This document shows positions 1 to 6,902 of a stretch of 11,460 bases of DNA, one piece after another; the first letter of the stretch is position 1, and each line of letters begins with the position of its first letter. Both the position numbers and the translations under genes were made by a program. This DNA comes from Russula earlei. Its lineage: Eukaryota; Basidiomycota; Agaricomycetes; Russulales; Russulaceae. The notes under the pieces are model-generated. The model was not told the origin of the DNA. It saw nothing but the letters and a program-made list of their open reading frames with translations, and made no database searches. The stretch lies in NCBI GenBank assembly GCA_025769875.1, contig JAGFNK010001294.1, positions 1 through 11,460 of the forward strand, given 5' to 3'.

Positions 1-1258
1 CCATGCCACAGCCATTATCCTCGATCACCAGGTATAGATTATTCTCTTTTTGGAAAGAGGTAATGGTCAATAGTCCCTTATCTTCCTCCATTGCCTCAAT
101 GGCATTCACAAAGAAATTCAGGATAGCCAGCTTTAGTTTCTCAGCATCGCCGTTTAAAGTATGTTCTGAAAATAATTGCTTTTTTAATTGTATGCGCTTT
201 AGTGTTAGCTTGTCCTCGATGGCAACAAGCGCGTCCTCTACAATTTCCCGCAGGCTTATTTCGTTAAGCGCTACATCGCTTATTTTAAAGGAGTGTAATA
301 ATTGAGTGATCAGGTCATTGATACGTACGCTATTTCTTTTCACAATATCATAGTACAGCTGCTGGGTTTCCGGGCCCTCCATTTGAGAGCTTTCCAGCGC
401 CAGCATGATATTATTCAGGGGATTACGAACCTCATGCGCCAACATGCGTACAAAGCGCTGGTTGGCCTCAAATTTCTCCGTCTGTAACTTTGCCTGCTCT
501 GCCTCCTTTAAGTGGGTAATATCATGGAATACGCCCTGCAGGTACACTTTATCATCGCTATCCCGCTCCTTGGTAATGGTCAATAACCCATGGTATTCCT
601 CGGAATCATTGAATTTTATCTGCACCTCCTCCTCATCAATTTCATTTTGAGTGGCCAGGCGTTCTACAATCGAATCTATGGCTGGGTGGATCACCATTGC
701 CAAAGAATAGGTGCTGATCAGTTCATCCCGGCTCGCATTGAGTAATTGCAAAGTAGCATCATTTACATCTGTAATATCCAGGTCCTCATTTAAAATGAAC
801 ATGGCATCTTTGGAATGCTCATAGATGGAACGGAACTTCTTTTCGCTTTGTTGCAATGCCTTTTTGCTCTCATACCGGGCCAGTGCATACCGGATGCTTC
901 TTTCCAGCACTTCTGCATTGATCTCACCTTTAATCAGGTAATCGTAGGCCCCTTTGCGCACGGCTTGTTTATCTATCTCCGTATTGCCTTTACCCGTAAG
1001 TATAATAATAGGAATAGTAACGCCATTATTAATGGCCTTTTCTATCAGTTCAATACCTGTTTTAACACCCAGCCGGTAATCAACAAATGCCAGGTGAAAT
1101 TTCTGCACCTGCAATAGGTTGAGCGCCTGTTGGTAATTGTTACACCAGGTAGGGGTTATTGTATACTCTGAAATATCTTCCAGTAAAGAGGCGATGATAT
1201 AATAGTCATCTTCATCATCATCAATCACAACGATCTCAAGGTTGTTGCTTTGTGGCAT
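1..1258 (-). CDS. REC-PAS hybrid sensor histidine kinase, 3' end outside window
   Basis: Soluble histidine kinase with an N-terminal receiver domain; I translated it by hand because no stop lies in the window. Residues about 7-125 are the receiver: acidic cluster D13-D15, phosphoacceptor D60 in the segment FVDYRLG, T88 and K110. Residues about 142-255 form a PAS sensor. The dimerisation/phosphoacceptor helix carries H275 in LAHEVRNPLNNI, and the ATPase domain has an N-box around N385 and the beginning of the G1 box, D414-N-G-C-G-M419, where the window ends. The G2 box and C-terminus are missing only because of the window edge. No signal peptide or membrane segment is visible, so it senses a cytosolic or relayed signal. 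ATG at 1258 follows the preceding kinase's stop by 11 nt, making it the last visible gene of the rpoN operon. Such REC-first kinases usually receive phosphate from, or are tuned by, another kinase; the adjacent kinase is the obvious candidate (inference). Confidence 0.93.
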   Translation of the reverse strand, partial: MPQSNNLEIVVIDDDEDDYYIIASLLEDISEYTITPTWCNNYQQALNLLQVQKFHLAFVDYRLGVKTGIELIEKAINNGVTIPIIILTGKGNTEIDKQAVRKGAYDYLIKGEINAEVLERSIRYALARYESKKALQQSEKKFRSIYEHSKDAMFILNEDLDITDVNDATLQLLNASRDELISTYSLAMVIHPAIDSIVERLATQNEIDEEEVQIKFNDSEEYHGLLTITKERDSDDKVYLQGVFHDITHLKEAEQAKLQTEKFEANQRFVRMLAHEVRNPLNNIMLALESSQMEGPETQQLYYDIVKRNSVRINDLITQLLHSFKISDVALNEISLREIVEDALVAIEDKLTLKRIQLKKQLFSEHTLNGDAEKLKLAILNFFVNAIEAMEEDKGLLTITSFQKENNLYLVIEDNGCGM

Positions 1259-1269
1259 ACTGTAACTGT

Positions 1270-2844
1270 TTATTGATTTTCCGGCAAAATAATATGGAAG
1301 ATAGCGCCTTCATTGATAACACTATTGGCATAAATAAGCCCGTTGTGCCGGTCTGCTATTTTCTTACAAATAGACAGGCCCATGCCTGCCCCCGCATATT
1401 CGCTTTTGCCATGAAGCCGCTGAAACAACTGAAAGATCAATTGTGCATACTCCTGTTCGAAGCCAATACCATTATCGGTAACAGAGATGTGGTAATATTT
1501 TTGAGTAGTATTGAGGTGTAATTGCTGAATATCTGCCGTGGTAGCAGTGGTACATTGAATATCTATGATACAGGGTATACCTGCCTTCCTGAATTTAATA
1601 GAGTTGCTGATCAGGTTATTAAACAACTGTTGCATTTGAGAGTGAATACATTCAATTACAGGCAGCGGCGCAACCCGTAGCGATATGTCTTTACTATCTG
1701 GCTGGATCTCCAGGTTATCTTTCACCTCCTCTATAACAGTGTTCAGGTCAACTTTCTGAAAGGGGTGTTTGGATTGAGAACTCCTGGAGAATTCCAGTAA
1801 GTTATCAATCAATATACGCATGTTATCTGTAGCGTGCCCCATTCTTGCCAAAAGGGCTTTGCCCTCGGCTCCCAGTACCTCCTCGTATTTAGAGGATAAG
1901 ATCTGTCCGAAGGTGCTTATTTTACGTAAGGGCTCTTGAAGATCGTGTGAGGCTACGTAGGCAAACTCCTCCAGTTCCTTATTGGATCGTTTCAGGTCTG
2001 CAAAGGTTTTCTGCAAAGTGTTCTCATGGTGTTTTTGCTTGGTTCGGTCAATAACGATCCCGATAATGCGATGTGGTTGTTCGCCATTGGGTGGAACCAC
2101 TATCTTGCCTTTGTTCTGTATCCATATCGTTTCACCGTCCCTGTTATAGCTAAACTCAAATTCAAAGGAAGACTGATCTTTAATGGCTTGTTGTAAAATG
2201 CCCTCTATCCGTTCATTGTCCTCTTCATTACGGCTATTGTTAATAGAGATCCTGTTAAGGGGATCGCTTTTATCCATGCCATAGATCTTGTAAACGCCAT
2301 CACTCCAGGAAAGGGTATTTTTTATATAATCCCATTCGTATAAGCCATAGTGTAATAGTTCTTCTGATTCCTGCAACAGTTCCTGTAAGGATTGCAGCTC
2401 CAGTGTATTCGTTACATTTTCTGTAATGTCCTGGGCTATAAACAGCAGGGAAGCAGGCTTACCATCTTCTCCCCGTTTTAGTATACTGGCGGCAGTTTTA
2501 AAATAGCGATAATGGGCATCCTTGATATTGTAACGTGCATTGTAGCTATGCACATCCTGGTCGTTAAGGTGATACAGCTTCTCTATTTCTTGCTGAACAC
2601 TTTCTAAGTCATCTTTAAAAAAGAACCGGCTCACATCATAATCCCAGCCTGTCAGGTCCGCATGCGTATAACCCAGCACGCTGGTTACCTGTTGATTGAT
2701 GTATTTTAACTTTCTTCGGTTGGCATCTACCACAAACACCAGGGCGGGAACAGAATCTGCAAAACGGTCGCTAAAATTTCCGTTTACATCATCCATCAAG
2801 AGCTTAAACCGGTCGAAGAAATCACTGTGTTGTGTATCATCCAT
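1270..2844 (-). CDS. PAS-PAS sensor histidine kinase (cytosolic)
   Basis: Complete 524-residue histidine kinase. Two PAS domains can be read, at about residues 25-145 (ending in the PAC-like FIAQDITE) and about 160-270 (ending in IGIVIDRTK). A short coiled coil (about 270-292) leads to the HisKA helix with phosphoacceptor H300 in VASHDLQEPLRKI, a form common in phytochrome-like and Bacteroidota kinases. The HATPase_c domain has the N-box NNLISNSIKF (409-418), G1 DNGIGF (457-462), F-box FQLFQRL (471-477) and G2 GAGMGLSICKKI (485-496), so all catalytic motifs are present. There is no membrane segment or signal peptide, implying an intracellular sensor. Its ATG shares one base with the stop of the sigma-54 activator upstream (TAATG), which suggests translational coupling and makes that activator its most likely phosphotransfer partner (inference). 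The REC-PAS kinase follows 11 nt downstream. The PAS ligand cannot be told from sequence. Confidence 0.95.
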   Translation of the reverse strand: MDDTQHSDFFDRFKLLMDDVNGNFSDRFADSVPALVFVVDANRRKLKYINQQVTSVLGYTHADLTGWDYDVSRFFFKDDLESVQQEIEKLYHLNDQDVHSYNARYNIKDAHYRYFKTAASILKRGEDGKPASLLFIAQDITENVTNTLELQSLQELLQESEELLHYGLYEWDYIKNTLSWSDGVYKIYGMDKSDPLNRISINNSRNEEDNERIEGILQQAIKDQSSFEFEFSYNRDGETIWIQNKGKIVVPPNGEQPHRIIGIVIDRTKQKHHENTLQKTFADLKRSNKELEEFAYVASHDLQEPLRKISTFGQILSSKYEEVLGAEGKALLARMGHATDNMRILIDNLLEFSRSSQSKHPFQKVDLNTVIEEVKDNLEIQPDSKDISLRVAPLPVIECIHSQMQQLFNNLISNSIKFRKAGIPCIIDIQCTTATTADIQQLHLNTTQKYYHISVTDNGIGFEQEYAQLIFQLFQRLHGKSEYAGAGMGLSICKKIADRHNGLIYANSVINEGAIFHIILPENQ

Positions 2845-4355
2845 TATTCTTCTTTTAGCAGCTTGTACTCTTTCATTTTGTTATACAATGTCTTCCTGTC
2901 AACGTCAAGTATTTTTGCTGCTTTGCTCTTGTTGTAGTTAACCTTCTTCAATGCTTCTACTATTAAATTGAATTCTGCATCAAGGCTTACTGCTTTTAAA
3001 CTCTTTTCATTGATAGCTTCTCCGGTAATGGAACTATGACCAGCATTTGGCCATGCAGCCTGGTTTCTTGCGTAAGTTGGATCTTCAAACGGGGACTGGC
3101 TTCCATAGGATGGAGCATTGGGCTCCTCAAACGACAACTTATTGTAATTGGATATTTCAAAAGGTAATACGCTCACCTCCACCAATGGGCCATCGGTTAA
3201 CAGTACGCTTCTCTTGATCACATTCTTTAGCTCCCTCAGGTTACCGGGCCAGTTGTATTGCATGAATATTTGCGCTACCTGTGGTGATAAGCCCTTTATC
3301 TCTTTATCCAGTTCTTTACAGGTTTGCGCCAGGAAGTACGCTGCAAACACCGGCAGATCTTCTTTCCTTTGACGAAGTGGCGGAACATCTATACTAAATT
3401 CATTAAAGCGATGATAAAGGTCTTCCCTAAACTTTCCCTTGCGGGCGGAATCCATCAGCTTTTCATTACTCGCCACAATGATCCGTACATCTATCTCAAT
3501 ATCTTTTGTACCACCTATGCGGCGGATCTTTCTTTCCTGCACCACGCGTAACAGGCTTACCTGGATATCATAAGAGAGGTTGGCTATTTCATCAAGAAAA
3601 ATGGTACCGCCATTTGCCAGTTCAAAGCTGCCGATCTTTTGGTTCAACGCACCGGTAAATGATCCTTTCTCATGACCAAATAATTCACTACCAGCCAGCT
3701 CTTTGCTTAAAGCGCCACAATCGATAGCCACAAAAGGCTTATCTGCCCGCTTGCTGTTCACGTGAATGGTTTGGGCGATCACTTCTTTACCACTGCCGCT
3801 CTCACCGTATACGATGATGCTGTAATTGGTAGGAGATACCCTTTTTATTTGTTGCAGTATTTCATTAAACACAGCGGAATTGCCAAAAATGTAATCACTT
3901 TTAATAATAAGCTCTTTTGGGTTCTTGCCAGCATCAACAGTATGATTAGCGGCGCTGACAGCCGGCTTGCTCTTAACAGGATGGCTCTCAAGCGGCTCCT
4001 GCTCCAATGCTTTTTTGATAGTGATCAGTATCTCCTCGGGAAACAATGGCTTGGTTACATAATCAAATGCTCCCATTTTAATCACTTCTACTGCCGCTTT
4101 TACATCGCTGTAGGCAGTAATAATGATAACGGGCAGGCTGGGATTATTTTCCTTTATCCGGGCCAATATTTCCTTACCGTCCATGTCCTCAATTCTGAAG
4201 TCGCACAACACGGTATCTACCTTGTTTTCGTCAAGATAGGCCAATGCAGTTTTGCCATTGAGTTTTTCAACTGCCTCGTAGCCGTTACGGGTAAGGAAGC
4301 GGCTTAACAGCAGGCACATGTCTTTGTCGTCGTCAATGATTAGTATTCTCTTCAT
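2844..4355 (-). CDS. Sigma-54-dependent response regulator (NtrC-class activator, REC-AAA+-Fis HTH)
   Basis: Complete 503-residue enhancer-binding protein that would use ATP hydrolysis to remodel sigma-54 RNA polymerase. Receiver, residues 1-120: acidic triad D8-D10, phosphoacceptor D52 (CDFRIED), T80, K102 in TKP. AAA+ domain, about 155-395: Walker A GESGSGKE (184-191), sigma-54-contacting loop GSFTGA (231-236), Walker B FLDEI (253-257), arginine fingers R310 and R316 in FREDLYHR, and sensor II WPGNLREL (369-376, R375). The C-terminal Fis-type helix-turn-helix spans about 458-500 (NKSKAAKILDVDRKTLYNKM). A long S/P/N-rich linker (about 400-455) separates ATPase and HTH. All functional motifs are intact, in contrast to its paralogue at 7410. 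It lies 12 nt after the sigma-54 gene and overlaps the kinase gene by one base, so sigma factor, activator and kinase appear to be co-expressed. Two dyads upstream of the operon are plausible binding sites for its HTH (inference). Confidence 0.96.
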   Translation of the reverse strand: MKRILIIDDDKDMCLLLSRFLTRNGYEAVEKLNGKTALAYLDENKVDTVLCDFRIEDMDGKEILARIKENNPSLPVIIITAYSDVKAAVEVIKMGAFDYVTKPLFPEEILITIKKALEQEPLESHPVKSKPAVSAANHTVDAGKNPKELIIKSDYIFGNSAVFNEILQQIKRVSPTNYSIIVYGESGSGKEVIAQTIHVNSKRADKPFVAIDCGALSKELAGSELFGHEKGSFTGALNQKIGSFELANGGTIFLDEIANLSYDIQVSLLRVVQERKIRRIGGTKDIEIDVRIIVASNEKLMDSARKGKFREDLYHRFNEFSIDVPPLRQRKEDLPVFAAYFLAQTCKELDKEIKGLSPQVAQIFMQYNWPGNLRELKNVIKRSVLLTDGPLVEVSVLPFEISNYNKLSFEEPNAPSYGSQSPFEDPTYARNQAAWPNAGHSSITGEAINEKSLKAVSLDAEFNLIVEALKKVNYNKSKAAKILDVDRKTLYNKMKEYKLLKEE

Positions 4356-4367
4356 GCATTGTAAAAT

Positions 4368-5813
4368 TTATGATAAAGCCAATGATAAACCAGTTCTAAG
4401 GTATGATACAGGTATATTCATTAATTCGCGGTATTTGGCAACAGTTCTGCGGGCAATCTTATAGCCCTTTTGGGCTAACAGGTGAACAAGGTGACGGTCA
4501 GTATAAGGCTCTAATTTATCCTCATTTTTGATCATTTCCTCGATTTCTTTTTTCACCAGCATATTACTAAAGGGTTCTCCCTCCTCATTATTAAGGGCTT
4601 TGGTAAATAACTTCTTTAAATGCACAAACCCAAAGGGGGTATCTACATATTTGGTAGAAGTAACGCTGGAAACGGTGGAAATATCAACTCCTGTTTCGTC
4701 CGCTATGTTCTTTAATATCATTGGTTTCAGCAGTTTCTTATCACAGCCTTCTTTAAAAAAGGCGATCTGCTTACGTACAATAGCTTTAATAACGGCCAGC
4801 ATAGTGGTTTCCCGTTGCTTGATACACTGCACAAACCACTGGGCGCTTTTTATTTTGTTTTTTACGTATAGCTCTGCCTGTTTCTGTTCCTGGTTAACGG
4901 CTGAATCTGGTAACGTAATGGCTGTATGGTTTACATACAGGGAATCAGAATATGTTTTACACAAAGAAATCGTTGGTTCATCGTACTCATTAAAGGTTAT
5001 CAGGAAATCAGGTATTACAGCCTGCGACATTTTTTCGGCAGTATCTGTAATATGTAAAGGTTTAAACGACAACGCGGAAATCAATTGTGCGATAATAGCA
5101 AATTCTTCTGCATCGATCTGTAAACTCTCATAGATCTTTTGAAAGTTCTTCTTTTTCAGGTTCGTGTAATGGTGCTGTAATAGTTCGAGTGCCTTTTTTA
5201 CATCGGGCCTTTTGGTATTCATACGTTGCAACTGGGCTATTAAACACTCCCGTACAGAATGGCTAAACACACCTGCAGGCTCCAGCGTTTTCAACAGGAG
5301 CAACACCTCGGTTAGTTCCGCCTCTGTATACATTTTTTGCAACCGGAACCCCATATCATCCACCAGCGAAGGAACGTCGTATTCCAACATTCCCACATCA
5401 TTCAGATAATAAATTATATAGGATGCCAATTCTTTTTGTTTAGAGGTTAAGTTGAGTGATCCTGCCTGTTGCTGCAAGTCTGCCTTAAAGTCAAACTCGT
5501 TTTTCCATTGCTTCACCGGCATGGCTTCCTCTGCAAAAAAGGAACCATATTCTATTTTGCAATCGGGGATGTCCTCGTATCCATACTCCTCCCAATCCCT
5601 GAAATCCTCCTCATTTGTATGGAGATCTTCCTTTTGTATGAGCTCTGTTTCCTCTGCTTCTGCCTTCTCCAGGAATGGATTTTCTTCCAGCATAAAGTTG
5701 ATTTGCTGCTGTAATTCAATATGGTTCACATGCAACAGGTGCAGGTACTCAATTTGCCGGGGGATGATCTTGTGCTGTTGCTTTTGCCCTAACGATAGCG
5801 AGTGATTAAACAT
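4368..5813 (-). CDS. rpoN: RNA polymerase sigma-54 factor, divergent copy
   Basis: Complete 481-residue sigma-54. Region I at the N-terminus is Q/L-rich with the family pattern of paired leucines and NPFLE (residues 8-50). An acidic region II follows (about 50-95, many E/D). The core-binding region includes LEPAGVFSHSVRECLIAQL (about 177-195), matching the family's GLDPxGVxARxLxECL motif. The helix-turn-helix region is at about 362-400 (LKPMILKNIADETG, then STVSSVTSTKYVDTPFG). The RpoN box ARRTVAKYRE is perfect at 454-463, so -24 recognition should be conserved. Odd: residue 383 is serine, where most sigma-54 proteins, Bacteroidota ones as I recall them included, have arginine (STVSRV). That arginine has been linked genetically to recognition of the -12/-13 element. 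Co-transcription with an activator and two kinases is unlike a typical housekeeping rpoN, so this may be a second, dedicated copy. That needs the rest of the genome. ATG at 5813; no Shine-Dalgarno. Confidence 0.95.
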   Translation of the reverse strand: MFNHSLSLGQKQQHKIIPRQIEYLHLLHVNHIELQQQINFMLEENPFLEKAEAEETELIQKEDLHTNEEDFRDWEEYGYEDIPDCKIEYGSFFAEEAMPVKQWKNEFDFKADLQQQAGSLNLTSKQKELASYIIYYLNDVGMLEYDVPSLVDDMGFRLQKMYTEAELTEVLLLLKTLEPAGVFSHSVRECLIAQLQRMNTKRPDVKKALELLQHHYTNLKKKNFQKIYESLQIDAEEFAIIAQLISALSFKPLHITDTAEKMSQAVIPDFLITFNEYDEPTISLCKTYSDSLYVNHTAITLPDSAVNQEQKQAELYVKNKIKSAQWFVQCIKQRETTMLAVIKAIVRKQIAFFKEGCDKKLLKPMILKNIADETGVDISTVSSVTSTKYVDTPFGFVHLKKLFTKALNNEEGEPFSNMLVKKEIEEMIKNEDKLEPYTDRHLVHLLAQKGYKIARRTVAKYRELMNIPVSYLRTGLSLALS

Positions 5814-5841
5814 AACCTATTGACTTTGTTCGGGTTGCTAA

Positions 5842-5857
5842 ACCAACTTTAGTTCCA
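5842..5857 (-). promoter_or_regulatory. Candidate sigma-54-type promoter of the rpoN operon
   Basis: Read on the minus strand this is TGGAACTAAAGTTGGT. It compares with the sigma-54 consensus TGGCAC-N5-TTGCW with one mismatch in the -24 part (A for C) and G for C at the -12 position, at exactly the family spacing (GG, ten bases, then the -12 pair). The predicted transcription start near 5831 gives an 18-nt leader before the rpoN ATG. If real, sigma-54 transcribes its own gene. The non-GC -12 dinucleotide is atypical. No convincing Bacteroidota sigma-A promoter (TTG / TAnnTTTG) was seen nearer the start. Confidence 0.4.
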
Positions 5858-5877
5858 AACCTGCCTTTCACCCCTAT

Positions 5878-5898
5878 CTTTTTCTTTTTTTCTTTTTC
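5878..5898. repeat. Homopyrimidine mirror repeat C-T5-C-T7-C-T5-C
   Basis: The plus strand reads C-T5-C-T7-C-T5-C, an exact 21-bp mirror repeat of pure pyrimidines (pure purine on the minus strand). It sits directly between the candidate rpoN promoter and the first dyad. The A-tracts on the coding strand make it stiff or curved DNA, which could influence looping between an upstream-bound activator and the promoter (inference). Confidence 0.6.
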
Positions 5899-5914
5899 GG
5901 GATAATATTTTCCC
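5899..5914. promoter_or_regulatory. Dyad 1 upstream of rpoN, possible activator-binding site
   Basis: GGGATAATATTTTCCC is a 16-bp inverted repeat with seven of eight base pairs matching. Its centre lies about 75 bp upstream of the predicted rpoN start. It resembles the second dyad at 5938-5949, with a shared core close to GGGAAATATTTCCC. Size, symmetry and distance fit an enhancer-type site for a Fis-HTH activator such as the co-encoded one. The assignment is inferred. Confidence 0.4.
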
Positions 5915-5937
5915 ATTGCTACAATTGTTAGAGTTGG

Positions 5938-5949
5938 GGAAATATTTCC
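5938..5949. promoter_or_regulatory. Dyad 2 upstream of rpoN, possible activator-binding site
   Basis: GGAAATATTTCC is a perfect 12-bp palindrome. Its centre is 37 bp from that of dyad 1 and about 112 bp upstream of the predicted rpoN start. Paired, similar dyads about 70-150 bp upstream are the usual arrangement for sigma-54 activators. It could equally serve the divergent gene at 6077. Confidence 0.4.
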
Positions 5950-5984
5950 ACGGTACTATATTAGTAATAGGGATAGATATTACC

Positions 5985-6000
5985 TGGCAACACTTTTAAC
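5985..6000 (+). promoter_or_regulatory. Weak -24-like element upstream of the 6077 regulator
   Basis: TGGCAACACTTTTAAC has a full TGGCA -24 core but AA instead of GC at the -12 position. It would give a start near 6011 and a 66-nt leader. A TGGCA core is also seen before the YtxH gene, followed there too by ACTTTT one base closer. This is a weak call: the five-base core is expected by chance about once per kilobase per strand. Confidence 0.15.
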
Positions 6001-6076
6001 AAAGCTTTGCAGGCTTCCGGTATTTGAAAATTGATGAAATGTTCCCGCTTGCTTTACTACCTTTAATTTCTAGTAT

Positions 6077-6511
6077 ATGATAATGAGAAAACCATTTATC
6101 CTGGTGGCTGAAGATGACAGCGACGACAAATTTTTATTACAAGCCATATTTGAAGAAAGGGGGTATGATACACCGCTGGAGTTTGTAAGCAATGGCGTAG
6201 AGTTAATCGAATACCTCGGCAACATACAGCTGGACGAGGAAAACGCCAACTATCCTGCTTTTATACTGCTCGATCTCAATATGCCAAAGATGGACGGCAG
6301 GCAGGCATTAAAGCAAATAAAGGAACATGCTGTTTTAAAAAAGATACCGGTAGTCGTATTCTCCACTACCAAAAATGATATTGAAATTAAGCGTTGCTAC
6401 GAGCTGGGCGCCAATACATATATCGTAAAACCTTCCAATTTTGAAAGTCTCGCTAATGCCATAGATCGCATCCGTAACTACTGGTTACACATAGCTGCCC
6501 GCCCCGCATAA
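6077..6511 (+). CDS. Single-domain response regulator (CheY/Rcp1-like)
   Basis: Complete 144-residue stand-alone receiver with no output domain. Acidic residues E12-D14 (VAEDDSDD), phosphoacceptor D66 in FILLDLNMPKMDG, S96/T97 in FSTT and K118 in VKPS are all present, so it should be phosphorylatable. The loop between beta strands 2 and 3 (about 45-60, IQLDEENANYP) is extended as in Rcp1-type regulators that partner phytochrome-like kinases, which fits the PAS/HisKA kinase encoded nearby. It is transcribed divergently from the rpoN operon across a 263-bp control region. M1 at 6077 is used; M3 at 6083 is an equally possible start since there is no Shine-Dalgarno to decide. It probably acts as a phosphate shuttle or sink, or by protein contact. 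No Hpt protein is visible in the window. Confidence 0.93.
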   Translation: MIMRKPFILVAEDDSDDKFLLQAIFEERGYDTPLEFVSNGVELIEYLGNIQLDEENANYPAFILLDLNMPKMDGRQALKQIKEHAVLKKIPVVVFSTTKNDIEIKRCYELGANTYIVKPSNFESLANAIDRIRNYWLHIAARPA

Positions 6512-6553
6512 TACGGCTGCCGGTATCGGTAAATACAATACGAATTGGGTTCT

Positions 6554-6814
6554 TTACAGGTTAGGAGTGGTAGCAGCGCCATTATGACTATGCGCACCCA
6601 TGTTCCTGAACTTGTTCTTAACAGTGCTGGCCATATCAGCCAGGTTTTCTTTGGCATCAGCCACCCAGTCTGCCGCATCTGAACTGGCATCCTGCAGATT
6701 CTCTTTTAACTTTTTACGGGTATCCTTTCCTTTTTCGGGAGCGATTAACATACCCACAGCTACGCCTGCTATGGCTGCACCTACAATACTGGCAATAATT
6801 GATGAAGTTTTCAT
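6554..6814 (-). CDS. YtxH domain-containing small membrane protein
   Basis: Complete 86-residue protein. The N-terminus is a glycine/alanine-rich hydrophobic segment (residues 5-26, SIIASIVGAAIAGVAVGMLI), followed by the YtxH signature APEKGKDTRKKL (about 25-36). An amphipathic, charged helix rich in A/D/K (about 37-72) and a short polar tail complete it. The family is often induced by general stress and anchored to the membrane, but its biochemical role is unknown. It converges on the 6077 regulator (42-nt gap) and is divergent from the 6903 receiver, with which it shares an 88-bp promoter region. Location inside a sigma-54/two-component cluster suggests it may be a target of that circuit (inference). 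Overlapping ORFs on the same strand in another frame lack any family signature. Confidence 0.85.
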   Translation of the reverse strand: MKTSSIIASIVGAAIAGVAVGMLIAPEKGKDTRKKLKENLQDASSDAADWVADAKENLADMASTVKNKFRNMGAHSHNGAATTPNL

Positions 6815-6821
6815 GTGATAT

Positions 6822-6833
6822 CCTTTTAAAAGG
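6822..6833. repeat. Palindrome CCTTTTAAAAGG just upstream of the YtxH gene
   Basis: CCTTTTAAAAGG is a perfect 12-bp palindrome beginning 7 bp before the YtxH ATG. With one bulged base it extends to a dyad covering 6817-6837 (GATA[T]CCTTTT / AAAAGGTATC). It covers the predicted transcription start and could be an operator or mRNA hairpin. AT-rich palindromes of this size can be chance. Confidence 0.35.
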
Positions 6834-6838
6834 TATCA

Positions 6839-6854
6839 TTGGAAAAGTATGCCA
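6839..6854 (-). promoter_or_regulatory. Weak sigma-54-like promoter candidate for the YtxH gene
   Basis: On the minus strand, TGGCATACTTTTCCAA has an intact TGGCA -24 core and correct spacing, but CA rather than GC at -12. The predicted start near 6828 leaves a 14-nt leader before the ATG at 6814, close to the leader predicted for rpoN. Confidence 0.2.
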
Positions 6855-6860
6855 TCTTTT

Positions 6861-6876
6861 TGGTACAATTTTTTAT
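6861..6876 (+). promoter_or_regulatory. Weak sigma-54-like promoter candidate for the 6903 receiver
   Basis: TGGTACAATTTTTTAT matches the -24 consensus TGGYAC exactly but has TA in place of GC at -12. The predicted start near 6887 gives a 16-nt leader. It lies back to back with the YtxH candidate. AT-rich context makes coincidence possible. Confidence 0.2.
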
Positions 6877-6902
6877 CATTATAAAAGCATTAAAGCTCAT
6901 GC

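Noticed and set aside
3762..4307. 181-codon plus-strand ORF inside the activator gene
   Set aside because: It is an antisense shadow of a gene whose REC and AAA+ motifs are intact; the antisense product has no domain signature.
4528..5133. 201-codon plus-strand ORF inside rpoN
   Set aside because: It lies opposite the clearly coding sigma-54 frame, and its composition (S/I/F-rich) is typical of an antisense shadow.
5964..5983. Inverted repeat GTAATA-N8-TATTAC in the divergent region
   Set aside because: Six-base AT-rich arms are expected by chance here, and the sequence does not resemble the two GG-AAATATTT-CC dyads.
6478..6690. 70-codon minus-strand ORF overlapping the YtxH gene and the end of the 6077 regulator
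   Set aside because: It overlaps two well-supported genes in another frame and has no recognisable domain.
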